A stretch of 44,501 bases of DNA. Origin: Desulfuromonas sp. Lineage in GTDB: Bacteria; Desulfobacterota; Desulfuromonadia; Desulfuromonadales; Geothermobacteraceae. Both the position numbers and the translations under genes were made by a program. Shown here piece by piece: positions 18,038 to 25,537 of this stretch. The notes under the pieces were generated by a model. The model was not told where the DNA came from, did no database searches, and was given only the letters and a program-made list of their open reading frames with translations. The stretch spans positions 1 to 44,501 of the forward strand of contig PKUA01000065.1 in assembly GCA_002868905.1 (NCBI GenBank), given 5' to 3'. Every line of letters begins with the position of its first letter. The stretch's first letter is position 1.

Positions 18038-18673
18038 ATGCAGACGACTTTTCAAAACCTTCCCCGGCGCCGGTTCCGGTTCGGAGTCTGGCTCGGCACG
18101 GTCATCATGAAGCTGCTCGGTTGGCGGTTGGAGGGACAGATCCCCGACCTCCCCAAGGTGATCGCCGTGGTGGCGCCGCATACCTCCAACTGGGACTGGG
18201 TCGTTGGCATGGCAACCGCGCTGCATCTCGATCTCGATGCCAACTGGCTCGGCAAACAGTCCCTGTTCCGGGGAGTGCTCGGTGGAGTGCTGAGATGGCT
18301 GGGAGGGATTCCGGTCGATCGGAGTCACGCCCACGGGGTTATTGCCCAGGTGGTCTCTGAGGCCAGGCGAAGGGACAAGTTCCTGCTCGGTCTGGCCCCC
18401 GAAGCGACTCGGAAACCGCGTGACCGCTGGCGAAGCGGGTGTTACTACATCGCCCGGGATGCCGAAATCCCTCTGGTTCCGGTTCGGGTCGACTATTCAC
18501 GCAAAGTCATCGAAGTCGGCGCCATTCTCCCCCTCTCCGCTGACGCGGAAGAGACCCTGGCCAAGCTCAGCTCCTGGTATCGACCGGAGATGGCAAGATA
18601 CCCGGAAAATTTCCTTCATCATCGCCCCGAAACCCCATCCGGTCAGGTAGTGGACTCATCTCCCCTAATCTGA
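18038..18673 (+). CDS. PlsC-like lysophospholipid acyltransferase
   Basis: 211 residues from the ATG at 18038; an in-frame TTG at 18020 is possible and neither has a well-spaced ribosome site. The catalytic HX4D motif is HTSNWDW near residue 55. Block II includes WLGKQSLFRG and GGIPVDR. The normal PEGTR block reads LAPEATRK here, with alanine in place of glycine. Acyltransferases of this group acylate glycerophospholipids or similar lipids at the inner membrane. It follows wrbA by 27 bp and may be read from the same transcript. Confidence 0.8.
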   Translation: MQTTFQNLPRRRFRFGVWLGTVIMKLLGWRLEGQIPDLPKVIAVVAPHTSNWDWVVGMATALHLDLDANWLGKQSLFRGVLGGVLRWLGGIPVDRSHAHGVIAQVVSEARRRDKFLLGLAPEATRKPRDRWRSGCYYIARDAEIPLVPVRVDYSRKVIEVGAILPLSADAEETLAKLSSWYRPEMARYPENFLHHRPETPSGQVVDSSPLI

Positions 18674-18888
18674 TCAGGAGTGGATGGACAATTTAGGGCC
18701 AAGCTACGTCAAATCGCTTTTTCAGGCTCGAATGATGGCGCGGCAATTAATAAGTGGAAAAGTGCGGATTCCCCGGATCCCCAGTCTCAGCCCTCATCCT
18801 GACGTCCTCACGTCGAAAGACATTTTGGGCGCGATTTATGCTTCATTAATGCAGTGTTCGTTTCTTTTGTCTTTGGGGGGACTGTCAA

Positions 18889-19278
18889 ATGCGTATCAAA
18901 GTTATTGATCCCGATTCCGCAATGTGTCGTTTGCTGACCGCTTTCCTCGGTCGTTTTTACTCCCATATCGAAACCGGGTCTCTGCCCGATTGCCCCTTGC
19001 ACCGGGATGCATCCAGCTGTTGCGGACGTCCCCAGGCCTGCGCGGATGTGGTCATGACCACGATCAAATTTCCGATCGAGGAAAACCTGTTATTTCTCGT
19101 AGAACCGCGCAGGCGGGGTTGCAAGGTTCATCCCGCCAACAAAATGGTCATCAGCGCCGGCATGACTCCCGCACAGGAAGAGGTGATCCGCAATTTCGGC
19201 GCCGAGCCGTTGCGGAAACCTTTCAGACTGTCCGAAATACTCGGGTATCTTCAGGATTGCTCTGCCCGGCTCGCCTGA
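18889..19278 (+). CDS. degenerate receiver-like protein with a Cys cluster
   Basis: 129 residues. The first strand IKVIDPDSAMCRLLTAFLGRF, the middle ADVVMTTIKFPI, VISAG, and the ending GAEPLRKPFRLSEILGYLQ follow the plan of a response-regulator receiver. The acidic pair, the S/T and the K are recognisable, but the usual phospho-acceptor aspartate is T in VMTT. An insert carries cysteines (CPLHRDASSCCGRPQAC plus an upstream C), suggesting metal or redox sensing. A G-run lies before the ATG. It stands alone between a lipid gene and a TatA-like gene. Confidence 0.7.
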   Translation: MRIKVIDPDSAMCRLLTAFLGRFYSHIETGSLPDCPLHRDASSCCGRPQACADVVMTTIKFPIEENLLFLVEPRRRGCKVHPANKMVISAGMTPAQEEVIRNFGAEPLRKPFRLSEILGYLQDCSARLA

Positions 19279-19387
19279 CCACGTTTTTACACGCCGTTGT
19301 TTCCCCGGTTTAATGTGCCGCGGTCGCACGAATCCCCTTCGTTCTGTTTTATTTTTTTCTTGTCTTGTTGAATGGTCTTGAAGAAGT

Positions 19388-19597
19388 TCAGGAAGGCGGG
19401 TCTTGCTGGTCCGACTTCTTGTCGCCTGTCAGCCTGGTCAGCCAACTGGCAGGATTCGTCAGGTCGCGTTTGACCGAATTGACTTTCTGCGCGGTGCCGA
19501 ACAGGCGACCGGCGATAGCGGCAACATTGTCGGCGCCGAAGACCAGCACCAGCAGAACCACCAAGATAAGAATTTCGAGCCAGCCGAATCCGAACAT
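19388..19597 (-). CDS. TatA/E-like twin-arginine translocase subunit
   Basis: 69 residues. It starts MFGFGWLEILILVVLLVLVFG, a TatA-type N-terminal membrane helix, followed by an amphipathic helix (NVAAIAGRLFGTAQKVNSVKRDL) and a polar tail. Where most TatA proteins have FGxxKLPEL, this one has FGADNVAAI, so it may be a specialised variant. No tatC gene is nearby. The ribosome site is weak (GAGCAG). Confidence 0.78.
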   Translation of the reverse strand: MFGFGWLEILILVVLLVLVFGADNVAAIAGRLFGTAQKVNSVKRDLTNPASWLTRLTGDKKSDQQDPPS

Positions 19598-19741
19598 CTG
19601 CTCATGGTAGTCGATTCATGGTTGAATGACAAGGATGGACAACCGGGATGGACAACCGGGTCGATTTGGGCTATTCTGACCGGAATTGTCAGGTATTGAT
19701 CCGTATTATAAGAGACACAGGGTAGAGGGAAGCAAAGACAG

Positions 19742-20803
19742 ATGAACGTTGAACAGATGAAACAGGTGCTGGGGGAGATCCTGCTCAAGACCGATTTGAC
19801 CCCGTGCGTGGTTGGTCATCGCGGGGTCGGGAAAACGGCGGGCATCGTTCAGGCCTGTGAAGCGATCGGGCGGCGCTATGTCTCCCTGCGACTCGGGCAG
19901 ATGGAGGTCGGAGACCTTGTCGGTATTCCTTACCGGCAGGAGAAAACCATGCACTGGTCATGTCCTTCCTGGTGGCCTGCCGATGATGCCCCGGAGACCG
20001 TGGTGCACTGCGACGAATTGAACCGGGCGCAGCAGGAAGACACGCTGCAGGCGATCTTCCAGTTTGTCGAGCCGCCGGTAGCGGGTCAGCAGCGAGCGCT
20101 GCACACCCACACCCTGCATCCGAAGCACAAGGTGGTGGTCTCCATCAATCCGCCGGATGGGACCTACCAGGTAGCGACCCTCGATCGGGCATTGCTCGAT
20201 CGGATGGTATTGCTCTACGTTGAAACCGACTACCAGTGCTGGGCACGCTATGCCAGGGCCAACGATTTCGACTCGGACGTGCAGCAGTTCCTGGCCGGGA
20301 ACCAGGGGCTGCTCTCGCGGCAGGGCCAGCCGCTCGATATGCAGGTGGAACCGACGGAGCGGGCCTGGGAGATGGTCAGTTTACTGCGGCGCAATTGCAG
20401 GCTGCCGGTCGATCTCGAGATGGAGGTCTTTGCCGGCATCATCGGCCAGGAGGCGGCCGTCTCTTTTCTGCGATGGTGCAACGAGAAATGCGATCAACCG
20501 GTCGCGGCCAGGGATGTGCTCGATGACTTCCAAGCTGTCGCGGAACGGCTTCGGGACCAGCGTCACGATCAGCAGGCCGCCACCATGAATGAACTGATCA
20601 CCCTGTTGCAGGTGGAGCAGGAGCTCTCCCTCCGCCAGGAAGAAGGGCTGATCGCTTATATCGACCTGTTGGAGCGCGATCTCCGCTTCGGGCTGATCAA
20701 GTCGCTGTTGAAAATCCCGGTCATCGCCGGAGTCCTCGCCAAAGACGAGTATGACGCGGTGGTGTTCGACGCCATGACCGAACTGAGCCGGGAAGCCTCC
20801 TGA
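19742..20803 (+). CDS. MoxR-like AAA+ ATPase
   Basis: 353 residues. Walker A is GHRGVGKT (about residues 25-32), Walker B is VVHCDELNRAQQEDTLQAIFQFVE, sensor 1 is VVVSINPP, and LDRALLDRMVLLYVE carries the arginine-finger region. This is the MoxR-type chaperone ATPase that usually partners with a VWA-domain protein, and such a gene follows 10 bp downstream. The C-terminal ~130 residues are helical. It is thought to remodel or load metal or cofactor onto client proteins, but no client is identifiable here. Confidence 0.88.
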   Translation: MNVEQMKQVLGEILLKTDLTPCVVGHRGVGKTAGIVQACEAIGRRYVSLRLGQMEVGDLVGIPYRQEKTMHWSCPSWWPADDAPETVVHCDELNRAQQEDTLQAIFQFVEPPVAGQQRALHTHTLHPKHKVVVSINPPDGTYQVATLDRALLDRMVLLYVETDYQCWARYARANDFDSDVQQFLAGNQGLLSRQGQPLDMQVEPTERAWEMVSLLRRNCRLPVDLEMEVFAGIIGQEAAVSFLRWCNEKCDQPVAARDVLDDFQAVAERLRDQRHDQQAATMNELITLLQVEQELSLRQEEGLIAYIDLLERDLRFGLIKSLLKIPVIAGVLAKDEYDAVVFDAMTELSREAS

Positions 20804-20813
20804 GTCGCCTTCC

Positions 20814-22007
20814 GTGAAGAGTCTGCAGAACGCGATCATCAGGCTGCTGAAGCAGAGGCCGTTTTACGGCCATCTCCTGCTCGGTCTCGATCGTCGCGCG
20901 GTCAATGGTGCCACTGTCGGTATCACCCTTGCGGGTGGTCAGCCGACCCTCTGTTGTGATGCCGGAACCTTTGCCTCGCATTCCGGTCGGGAGCAGGAGG
21001 CCCTGCTTGAGCACGCCCTCCGCCACCTGCTCCATCTGCACCCTGTCAGGCGCAAACAGCGACATCCGTTAGTCTGGGACATCGCCTGCGACCTGGCGGT
21101 AAATCAATCCATCGAAGGATTGCCCGATTCGGCCTTGTTGCCCGGGGTCTATGGTTTGGAGAACGGATTGGCGGCCGAGGAGTATTATCAGCAGCTCTCC
21201 ACGCGTTTCCAGGTCGGTAACCTGACCGGCCAAGGGGTGGGGGAGACAGACGCCGGAACCGGACAGACGCCGGCGGATCAACCATCGGCAGACAAGGACG
21301 CGCTGATGAACGAGGCAGCCAGGCGGGATCGTCTCGACAATCATCAAGTCTGGCAGGAGGCGGACAGCACCCCGCAGCGGCTGGCGGAGGAGGCGGTCCG
21401 GCAGTTGACCCGCGAAGCGTATCGCCAGGCTGACGGTGAAGTGGCCGGTGACCTGCAGTTGCTGGTCAACGGCCTGCTCGCACCGCCCCCCCTGCCGTGG
21501 CGGGAGGTGTTGAGGCAGTTTGTCGCCTCCGCCGGGAGGGCCGGCAGACAAAACACCTGGAAGCGGGAGCATCGCCGTTTCGCTCACGATACGCCGGGTC
21601 AACGCAAGCGGCGACGGTTGAATCTGCTGATCGGTATCGATGTCTCCGATTCGACCATGAAACGGGAGTTGCGTGAAGCTTTCGCCGCTGAGCTGGTTCG
21701 GATCGCCCGTGGGCGCGAGAGCCGGATCACCGTGCTGTATTCAGGCAGCCGCATCCAGAAAATCGAGAGCTTCACCAGCAGCAACGCGGTCGCCGAGGTT
21801 TATCATGGTGGCGGTTTTACCGATCTTCGCCCGGTGTTCCATTATGCCAGGGAGATGCGACCGCAGCCGGCAGCGGTTATCTACCTGACGGACGGTTATG
21901 GCGAAGCGCCGGAGCGGATGGATCTACCGACCCTCTGGGTTTTGACTGAAGACGGCAAACGCCCGACGACCTGGGGTGTCGAATTGAGATTAAGGAGTGA
22001 GAGGTAA
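20814..22007 (+). CDS. DUF2201-type VWA protein (inactive-metallopeptidase-like domain)
   Basis: 397 residues with a GTG start. The N-terminal half resembles the DUF2201 metallopeptidase-like domain (EALLEHALRHLLHLHPVRR, then LVWDIACDLAVNQSI), but where a zinc HExxH would sit it reads HALRH, so catalysis is doubtful. The C-terminal half is VWA-like: LNLLIGIDVSDSTM, a DxSxS-type MIDAS variant, then YHGGGFTDLRPVF and VIYLTDGYGEAP. Together with the preceding MoxR ATPase it forms a MoxR-VWA pair. The third gene starts 3 bp downstream. Confidence 0.82.
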   Translation: MKSLQNAIIRLLKQRPFYGHLLLGLDRRAVNGATVGITLAGGQPTLCCDAGTFASHSGREQEALLEHALRHLLHLHPVRRKQRHPLVWDIACDLAVNQSIEGLPDSALLPGVYGLENGLAAEEYYQQLSTRFQVGNLTGQGVGETDAGTGQTPADQPSADKDALMNEAARRDRLDNHQVWQEADSTPQRLAEEAVRQLTREAYRQADGEVAGDLQLLVNGLLAPPPLPWREVLRQFVASAGRAGRQNTWKREHRRFAHDTPGQRKRRRLNLLIGIDVSDSTMKRELREAFAAELVRIARGRESRITVLYSGSRIQKIESFTSSNAVAEVYHGGGFTDLRPVFHYAREMRPQPAAVIYLTDGYGEAPERMDLPTLWVLTEDGKRPTTWGVELRLRSER

Positions 22008-22009
22008 AC

Positions 22010-22414
22010 ATGGAACAGCTGCAACCGATGACCGAGGGTTCGGTGAGAGATATGATGGACCAGGCGGGAGCCCGCTGTATGTCCCGTGGAGGTCGGACCG
22101 ACAATTACGGTTCACCCCGGGAGTTTTCTTTCGAAGTCAAAGGGATGTTTCCCAATCGCCTCGGCCTGCACATTGTGGCGAGGCAGTACAATTACCGCGA
22201 TCCATGGGAAGCTGAAGGCCGGGTTAACGACCTGGTCGACGTGACGTTTCTGCGGGAGGGGCAACCGAGTCCGTTGCCGAAGGGGCAGCCCTTCTTCCAG
22301 GGGAGAGAGGAAGAGACCGGCGTCGACGAAGCCGGCCTGCGGGAGATGATTGCCTCTGTCAGCCAGCTCAATCCGAAACTTTTCCTGTTGCAGGAGTTGG
22401 CTGGCGATTTCTGA
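22010..22414 (+). CDS. unknown protein, third gene of the MoxR-VWA module
   Basis: 134 residues. No membrane segment. Recognisable parts are FEVKGMFPNRLGLHIVARQYNYRDPWE and a helical end (LREMIASVSQLNPKLFLLQELAG). It begins 3 bp after the VWA gene, so the three genes are one operon, and a client or adaptor role is possible. No family was recognised. Confidence 0.65.
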   Translation: MEQLQPMTEGSVRDMMDQAGARCMSRGGRTDNYGSPREFSFEVKGMFPNRLGLHIVARQYNYRDPWEAEGRVNDLVDVTFLREGQPSPLPKGQPFFQGREEETGVDEAGLREMIASVSQLNPKLFLLQELAGDF

Positions 22415-22611
22415 GTTGACCTGATTGTGTTTTCTGGGGTTGCAACCCACGGTTATGTCTGTTGAAAAGGTCGGTCAGCGCACGAAATCGAAGTACCGTA
22501 AATCTATTGCGATAAGTGAACCATTTTCTTCTGGGCAATAATGAGTCTAGTATAATTTAAGGGAGCCATTGATAAACCCTGTGTTATTTCATGCCTTTAT
22601 TTAACATCTTG

Positions 22612-22646
22612 TTTTTCATGAAAAAATCACGCTGAAAAATTTTTCA
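22612..22646. promoter_or_regulatory. pair of 14-bp palindromes upstream of the riboswitch promoter
   Basis: TTTTTCATGAAAAA (22612-22625) and TGAAAAATTTTTCA (22633-22646) are both perfect. Their centres are 21 bp apart (two helical turns), and the second ends 8 bp before the -35 box. They are built from four copies of the half-site TGAAAAA in alternating orientation, a typical layout for a cooperatively bound regulator. Confidence 0.55.
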
Positions 22647-22654
22647 ATTGGTGT

Positions 22655-22682
22655 TTGACACCCTCCCCGTTGGTGATATTAG
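22655..22682 (+). promoter_or_regulatory. sigma-70-type promoter for the riboswitch operon
   Basis: TTGACA (22655-22660), 16-bp spacer, TATTAG (22677-22682). The predicted start near 22690 is just before the riboswitch aptamer. Confidence 0.65.
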
Positions 22683-22696
22683 TAAATTACAAGCGT

Positions 22697-22783
22697 GTGA
22701 TGAAAAGGGCAAACTTGGGGAGACTCAGGGGCGCAAAGCCACGGATCTTACTTCCTTCTCACCAGAAGACCGCCGGGCTGCCG
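22697..22783 (+). promoter_or_regulatory. GEMM-I (cyclic dinucleotide) riboswitch
   Basis: The core motifs of the c-di-GMP-I/GEMM-I aptamer are present in order: AAAAGGGCAAAC, a stem CTTGGG/CTCAGG closed by the GNRA loop GAGA, GGGGCGCAAAGCCACGG, and the receptor-side helix ending in CGCCGGGCTGCC. The base aligned with Vc2 G20 appears to be G, which by the published rule favours c-di-GMP over 3',3'-cGAMP, although many relatives in Geobacter sense cGAMP. Downstream are a membrane protein, an NHL-repeat protein and a tetraheme cytochrome. Confidence 0.9.
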
Positions 22784-22817
22784 ATGATTGATTGTCATTG
22801 GTAGCCCGGTTTTTTTT
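22773..22817 (+). terminator. riboswitch expression platform (intrinsic terminator)
   Basis: CCGGGCTGCC (22773-22782) pairs with GGTAGCCCGG (22800-22809) over 10 bp including one G-T, followed by eight T. The 5' arm is also the 3' strand of the aptamer, so ligand binding should prevent the terminator: a transcriptional ON switch. Confidence 0.85.
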
Positions 22818-22834
22818 ACAAAAGGAGAGGGTCA

Positions 22835-23371
22835 ATGAAAAGAGGGGGACTTATGAATTTAAACAACGCACTGCAGACCTATCGCGAGTACGGCTGGAAC
22901 GTCACCATCAACCCCGCCTGTGAATTCCGGACCGATACCCTCACCGACACCTTGGCGCTCTTCGCTCTTCGAACCTTTCTCTTATTCACGCTGACCGCGG
23001 TTTGGGTGGTGCAGGTGTTGCTGACAGGCTTTTTCAGCGTGGCCATGGTGGTCTTGATCGGGGTCGCGATCGGCAATGCCCATTGGTTGCTGCCGAAAGG
23101 GTTGAACCGTTCCCATCGCACCAGCGCGTTTCCTATGGTTCTGTTCGGTTCCCTCGCCGCCAATGTCTTGGCCGGGTTGGCTCTGTTCAGTGCCAATATG
23201 GGGATCGATTACTGGCAGGTGCTGGCGGCCCAACGGTTTCCCGAAGACATGCCGAGGCTGGCTGGTGTTTTCGCAGACTCATTCCGCATTCAGGATGTGT
23301 TTTACTACGTGTTAGCTATTGGTGCGGTGTTCTATTTCGCCCGACGGAAAAAGTCTGTCGTCATCCGATGA
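22835..23371 (+). CDS. integral membrane protein of unknown function, riboswitch-controlled
   Basis: 178 residues, with AAAGGAGAGGG just before the ATG. Four hydrophobic segments: LFALRTFLLFTLTAVWVVQVLL, VAMVVLIGVAIGNAHWLL, MVLFGSLAANVLAGLALF and VFYYVLAIGAVFYFA. A loop of about 45 residues (MGIDYWQVLAAQRFPEDMPRLAGVFADSFRIQ) precedes the last helix. There are no heme motifs. It is the first gene after the GEMM riboswitch and probably supports assembly or anchoring of the downstream NHL protein and cytochrome; this is inferred from position only. Confidence 0.75.
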   Translation: MKRGGLMNLNNALQTYREYGWNVTINPACEFRTDTLTDTLALFALRTFLLFTLTAVWVVQVLLTGFFSVAMVVLIGVAIGNAHWLLPKGLNRSHRTSAFPMVLFGSLAANVLAGLALFSANMGIDYWQVLAAQRFPEDMPRLAGVFADSFRIQDVFYYVLAIGAVFYFARRKKSVVIR

Positions 23372-23460
23372 GAGGGGCCAGGTGTTCTCTTTTGATTCTG
23401 AATTGTTGTGACAGGAGGTTGAGCCGGTAATTTTTAAAACTTTTGGCCCGGGGGGTTGCC

Positions 23461-24747
23461 ATGAGATCTATTATCAATCGCGCCGTGACGCTATTCGCCG
23501 TTCTCGCCTTTTTGGCCACGTCCTGCATGGCCGCTGAAGAATCAGGGGTGCGGCTTTTCTGGCCAGCTCCCCCCTACAGTCCGCAGCTCGAATTCATCGG
23601 TATTTTCCATTCGCAAAATAGCTTTGAAAAAACCGCATGGGAAAAAAGACTCGATATCCTTCTCGGGGAACTCAAGGTCGAGGGGATTCGGTTCCCGACC
23701 TCCATCCTTCCCTTGGCTGACGACAAGGTTCTCGTTACAGAACGAAACGGTCGTAATGTCATGGTCTTTGACTTCGCCCAGAAAAAGGTCTACCCCTTGT
23801 TTCGGGTTGGGTCAGCCCTGTTTAATGAGCCCGTGGACCTAGCCCTGGATAACGAAGGGAACTTGTATGTCGCGGACAGGAAAAAAGGGGTGATCGGGGT
23901 CTTCGACAGTGAATTGAAGCCGGCGGGAGTGCTGGGGGGCGAAATAGGCTTTGAAAGCCTGGAAAAGATTGCTATCGACAACCGGCACCAGATCGTTTAC
24001 GCATCCGATTCGGCATTGGACAAGGTTTTTGCACTCAATTTCGACGGAGAGTTGCTGTTTACCGTTGGTGGCGACAAGGGGATAGGTTCTCTTCGCTCTC
24101 CACACGGTATGGCTCTCGATGCCGTCGGGAATCTGTTCGTAGCTGACACGGGAAACGCGAGAATCAAGGTTTACAACAGCAGGGGACAGTCGCTAGGGGT
24201 ATTTGCGCCCGGCTCAAAGGAGTCCGGGTCGGTGTTGATAAAACCGTGGGATTTGGCCTTTGATCCCACGGGAGTCATGCATATTCTCGACCAGGGACGG
24301 GCGGCGATACTGACCTGCCGGATGAACGGGGAAATCCTCTATTTAACCGGGGCCTCTCACCGGACCAACCATCTGCTCGGGTTCTGGCGTCCAAGTGATA
24401 TCAGTATTGCCGGTGACGGCAGGATTTTTGTTGCCGATGAACTGAATAAAAGATTTTCCGTATGGCAGCTGCTGACCGAAACCTATCTGGCCCAGAATCC
24501 GATCGGCCCAGAGGATAAGAGCCGGCTTATTGCGTTTCTGGATGACCTGAAACAGAAATACAATAAGAAAATCAGGGAGCGGAGTGGGACCCTCTTTGCA
24601 GACAAGCCCGCCAGCAACGACAGGGAAGAGCATGGTCCGGTTCTGAGACGTCTTGATGGTACTCCGATAGCAACCAAGCAAAAACTGTCCGACGACCAGC
24701 AAAAGGTTGGACAGCGCAACATGGAATGCCCCAACTGTGACACATAG
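23461..24747 (+). CDS. exported NHL-repeat (beta-propeller) protein
   Basis: 428 residues from the ATG at 23461. The signal peptide ends near FLATSCMA; a cysteine there could alternatively be a lipidation site, but the sequence before it is a poor lipobox. NHL-type repeats recur: VDLALDNEGNLYVADRKKGVIGVFD, HGMALDAVGNLFVADTGNARIKVYN, WDLAFDPTGVMHILDQGR and SDISIAGDGRIFVADELNKRFSVW. The C-terminal tail is charged and ends CPNCDT. Such propellers accompany multiheme cytochromes in Geobacter relatives and may act as scaffolds. It lies between the riboswitch-led membrane gene and the tetraheme cytochrome. Confidence 0.85.
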   Translation: MRSIINRAVTLFAVLAFLATSCMAAEESGVRLFWPAPPYSPQLEFIGIFHSQNSFEKTAWEKRLDILLGELKVEGIRFPTSILPLADDKVLVTERNGRNVMVFDFAQKKVYPLFRVGSALFNEPVDLALDNEGNLYVADRKKGVIGVFDSELKPAGVLGGEIGFESLEKIAIDNRHQIVYASDSALDKVFALNFDGELLFTVGGDKGIGSLRSPHGMALDAVGNLFVADTGNARIKVYNSRGQSLGVFAPGSKESGSVLIKPWDLAFDPTGVMHILDQGRAAILTCRMNGEILYLTGASHRTNHLLGFWRPSDISIAGDGRIFVADELNKRFSVWQLLTETYLAQNPIGPEDKSRLIAFLDDLKQKYNKKIRERSGTLFADKPASNDREEHGPVLRRLDGTPIATKQKLSDDQQKVGQRNMECPNCDT

Positions 24748-24763
24748 CATCTCCCCGTGACGC

Positions 24764-24914
24764 CTGGTGGCAGGATTGCCGAGTGGTATCGCAAGGCAGG
24801 ATTGCCTTGAAAACTGGCCCCGAGTCAAATGGTGAAGACGGTTAAGCAAGGGGCCTCGGCAAGGATGTCATCGGGTTGCCTTGACATCACTATTCGGCTC
24901 AACTAGGCTTTTTT
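24764..24914 (+). promoter_or_regulatory. structured leader of the tetraheme cytochrome gene
   Basis: Several nested complementary segments occur: TTGCCGAG (24776-24783) with CTCGGCAA (24855-24862); hairpin CAAGGCA-GGAT-TGCCTTG (24792-24809); GCCCC (24817-24821) with GGGGC (24850-24854); and GATGTCA (24864-24870) with TGACATC (24882-24888). GGCAA (24858-24862) can pair with either TTGCC at 24776 or TTGCC at 24876, so two folds compete. A run of six T follows at 24909-24914. The hairpin core GGCA-GGAT-TGCC also occurs at 24769-24780. No known riboswitch class matched by eye. Confidence 0.5.
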
Positions 24915-24934
24915 ACTCTACTCCGGGGGGTTAT

Positions 24935-25465
24935 ATGGGAAAAGTTTTTCTTGGTTTCATCAGTCTGTTTCTCTTCGCCATGCTGATGTTTTCCGTGGCG
25001 CAAGCGGATTCTGTCACGACCAGCATCCATCAGCGGGCTTCGGCCTGTTTCAATGATTTTGACACGACCTTCGAAGATGATCCAGCTGTTTGCGACTCGG
25101 TTTGCAGAACCTGTCATGCTGCCATTGATAAAGTTGGTGAACAGAGTGCGAATCCGGAGGGAAAAATGGCCGATGAGGCCTATCTCGGGTTGGTTCCCGC
25201 CGAAACGGATAGTTACGACGACGAGTGGGCGGCCCTGCCCGAGCGTCACCAGGCTTGTCGGGAGTGCCACACCGGTCATTCCGAAGAGGAAGGGACCCAT
25301 CCAATTTTCGTAGAGATCCTTCTCGAGGAGGAGAATGATCAGCTTAAAACATATGACGGCAAGCTGCTCTGTACGACCTGCCACAACCCCCATTCGGACC
25401 ACATAGCCTTGTTACGCATGAAAAACAGCAATTCAAAGCTCTGCCAGGCTTGCCATAAAAAATAA
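24935..25465 (+). CDS. tetraheme c-type cytochrome
   Basis: 176 residues, with a G-run ribosome site before the ATG at 24935. The signal peptide MGKVFLGFISLFLFAMLMFSVAQA is followed by four heme motifs: CRTCH, CRECH, CTTCH and CQACH. HTGHSEEEGTHPIF and CTTCHNPHSDH resemble doubled-CxxCH cytochrome modules. The final motif is three residues from the C-terminus. It is a periplasmic electron carrier, third gene downstream of the riboswitch, and has its own structured leader. Confidence 0.9.
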   Translation: MGKVFLGFISLFLFAMLMFSVAQADSVTTSIHQRASACFNDFDTTFEDDPAVCDSVCRTCHAAIDKVGEQSANPEGKMADEAYLGLVPAETDSYDDEWAALPERHQACRECHTGHSEEEGTHPIFVEILLEEENDQLKTYDGKLLCTTCHNPHSDHIALLRMKNSNSKLCQACHKK

Positions 25466-25537
25466 GCGGCAGGCGGCTCCCACCATCTCGTTCGCCCAAC
25501 TGAGGGCAGGTCATGTTGCCGGGATGTTTCTTTTCCG

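Noticed and set aside
18684-18908. 74-residue frame between the acyltransferase and the receiver-like gene
   Set aside because: No ribosome site, overlaps the next start, and no recognisable pattern.
24769-24850. tRNA-Ser-like stretch (GCCGAGTGGT ... CTTGAAAAC)
   Set aside because: The D-arm-like part looks right, but the anticodon stem does not pair around the TTGAAA loop and there is no T-arm or acceptor stem. It is better explained as part of the structured leader.
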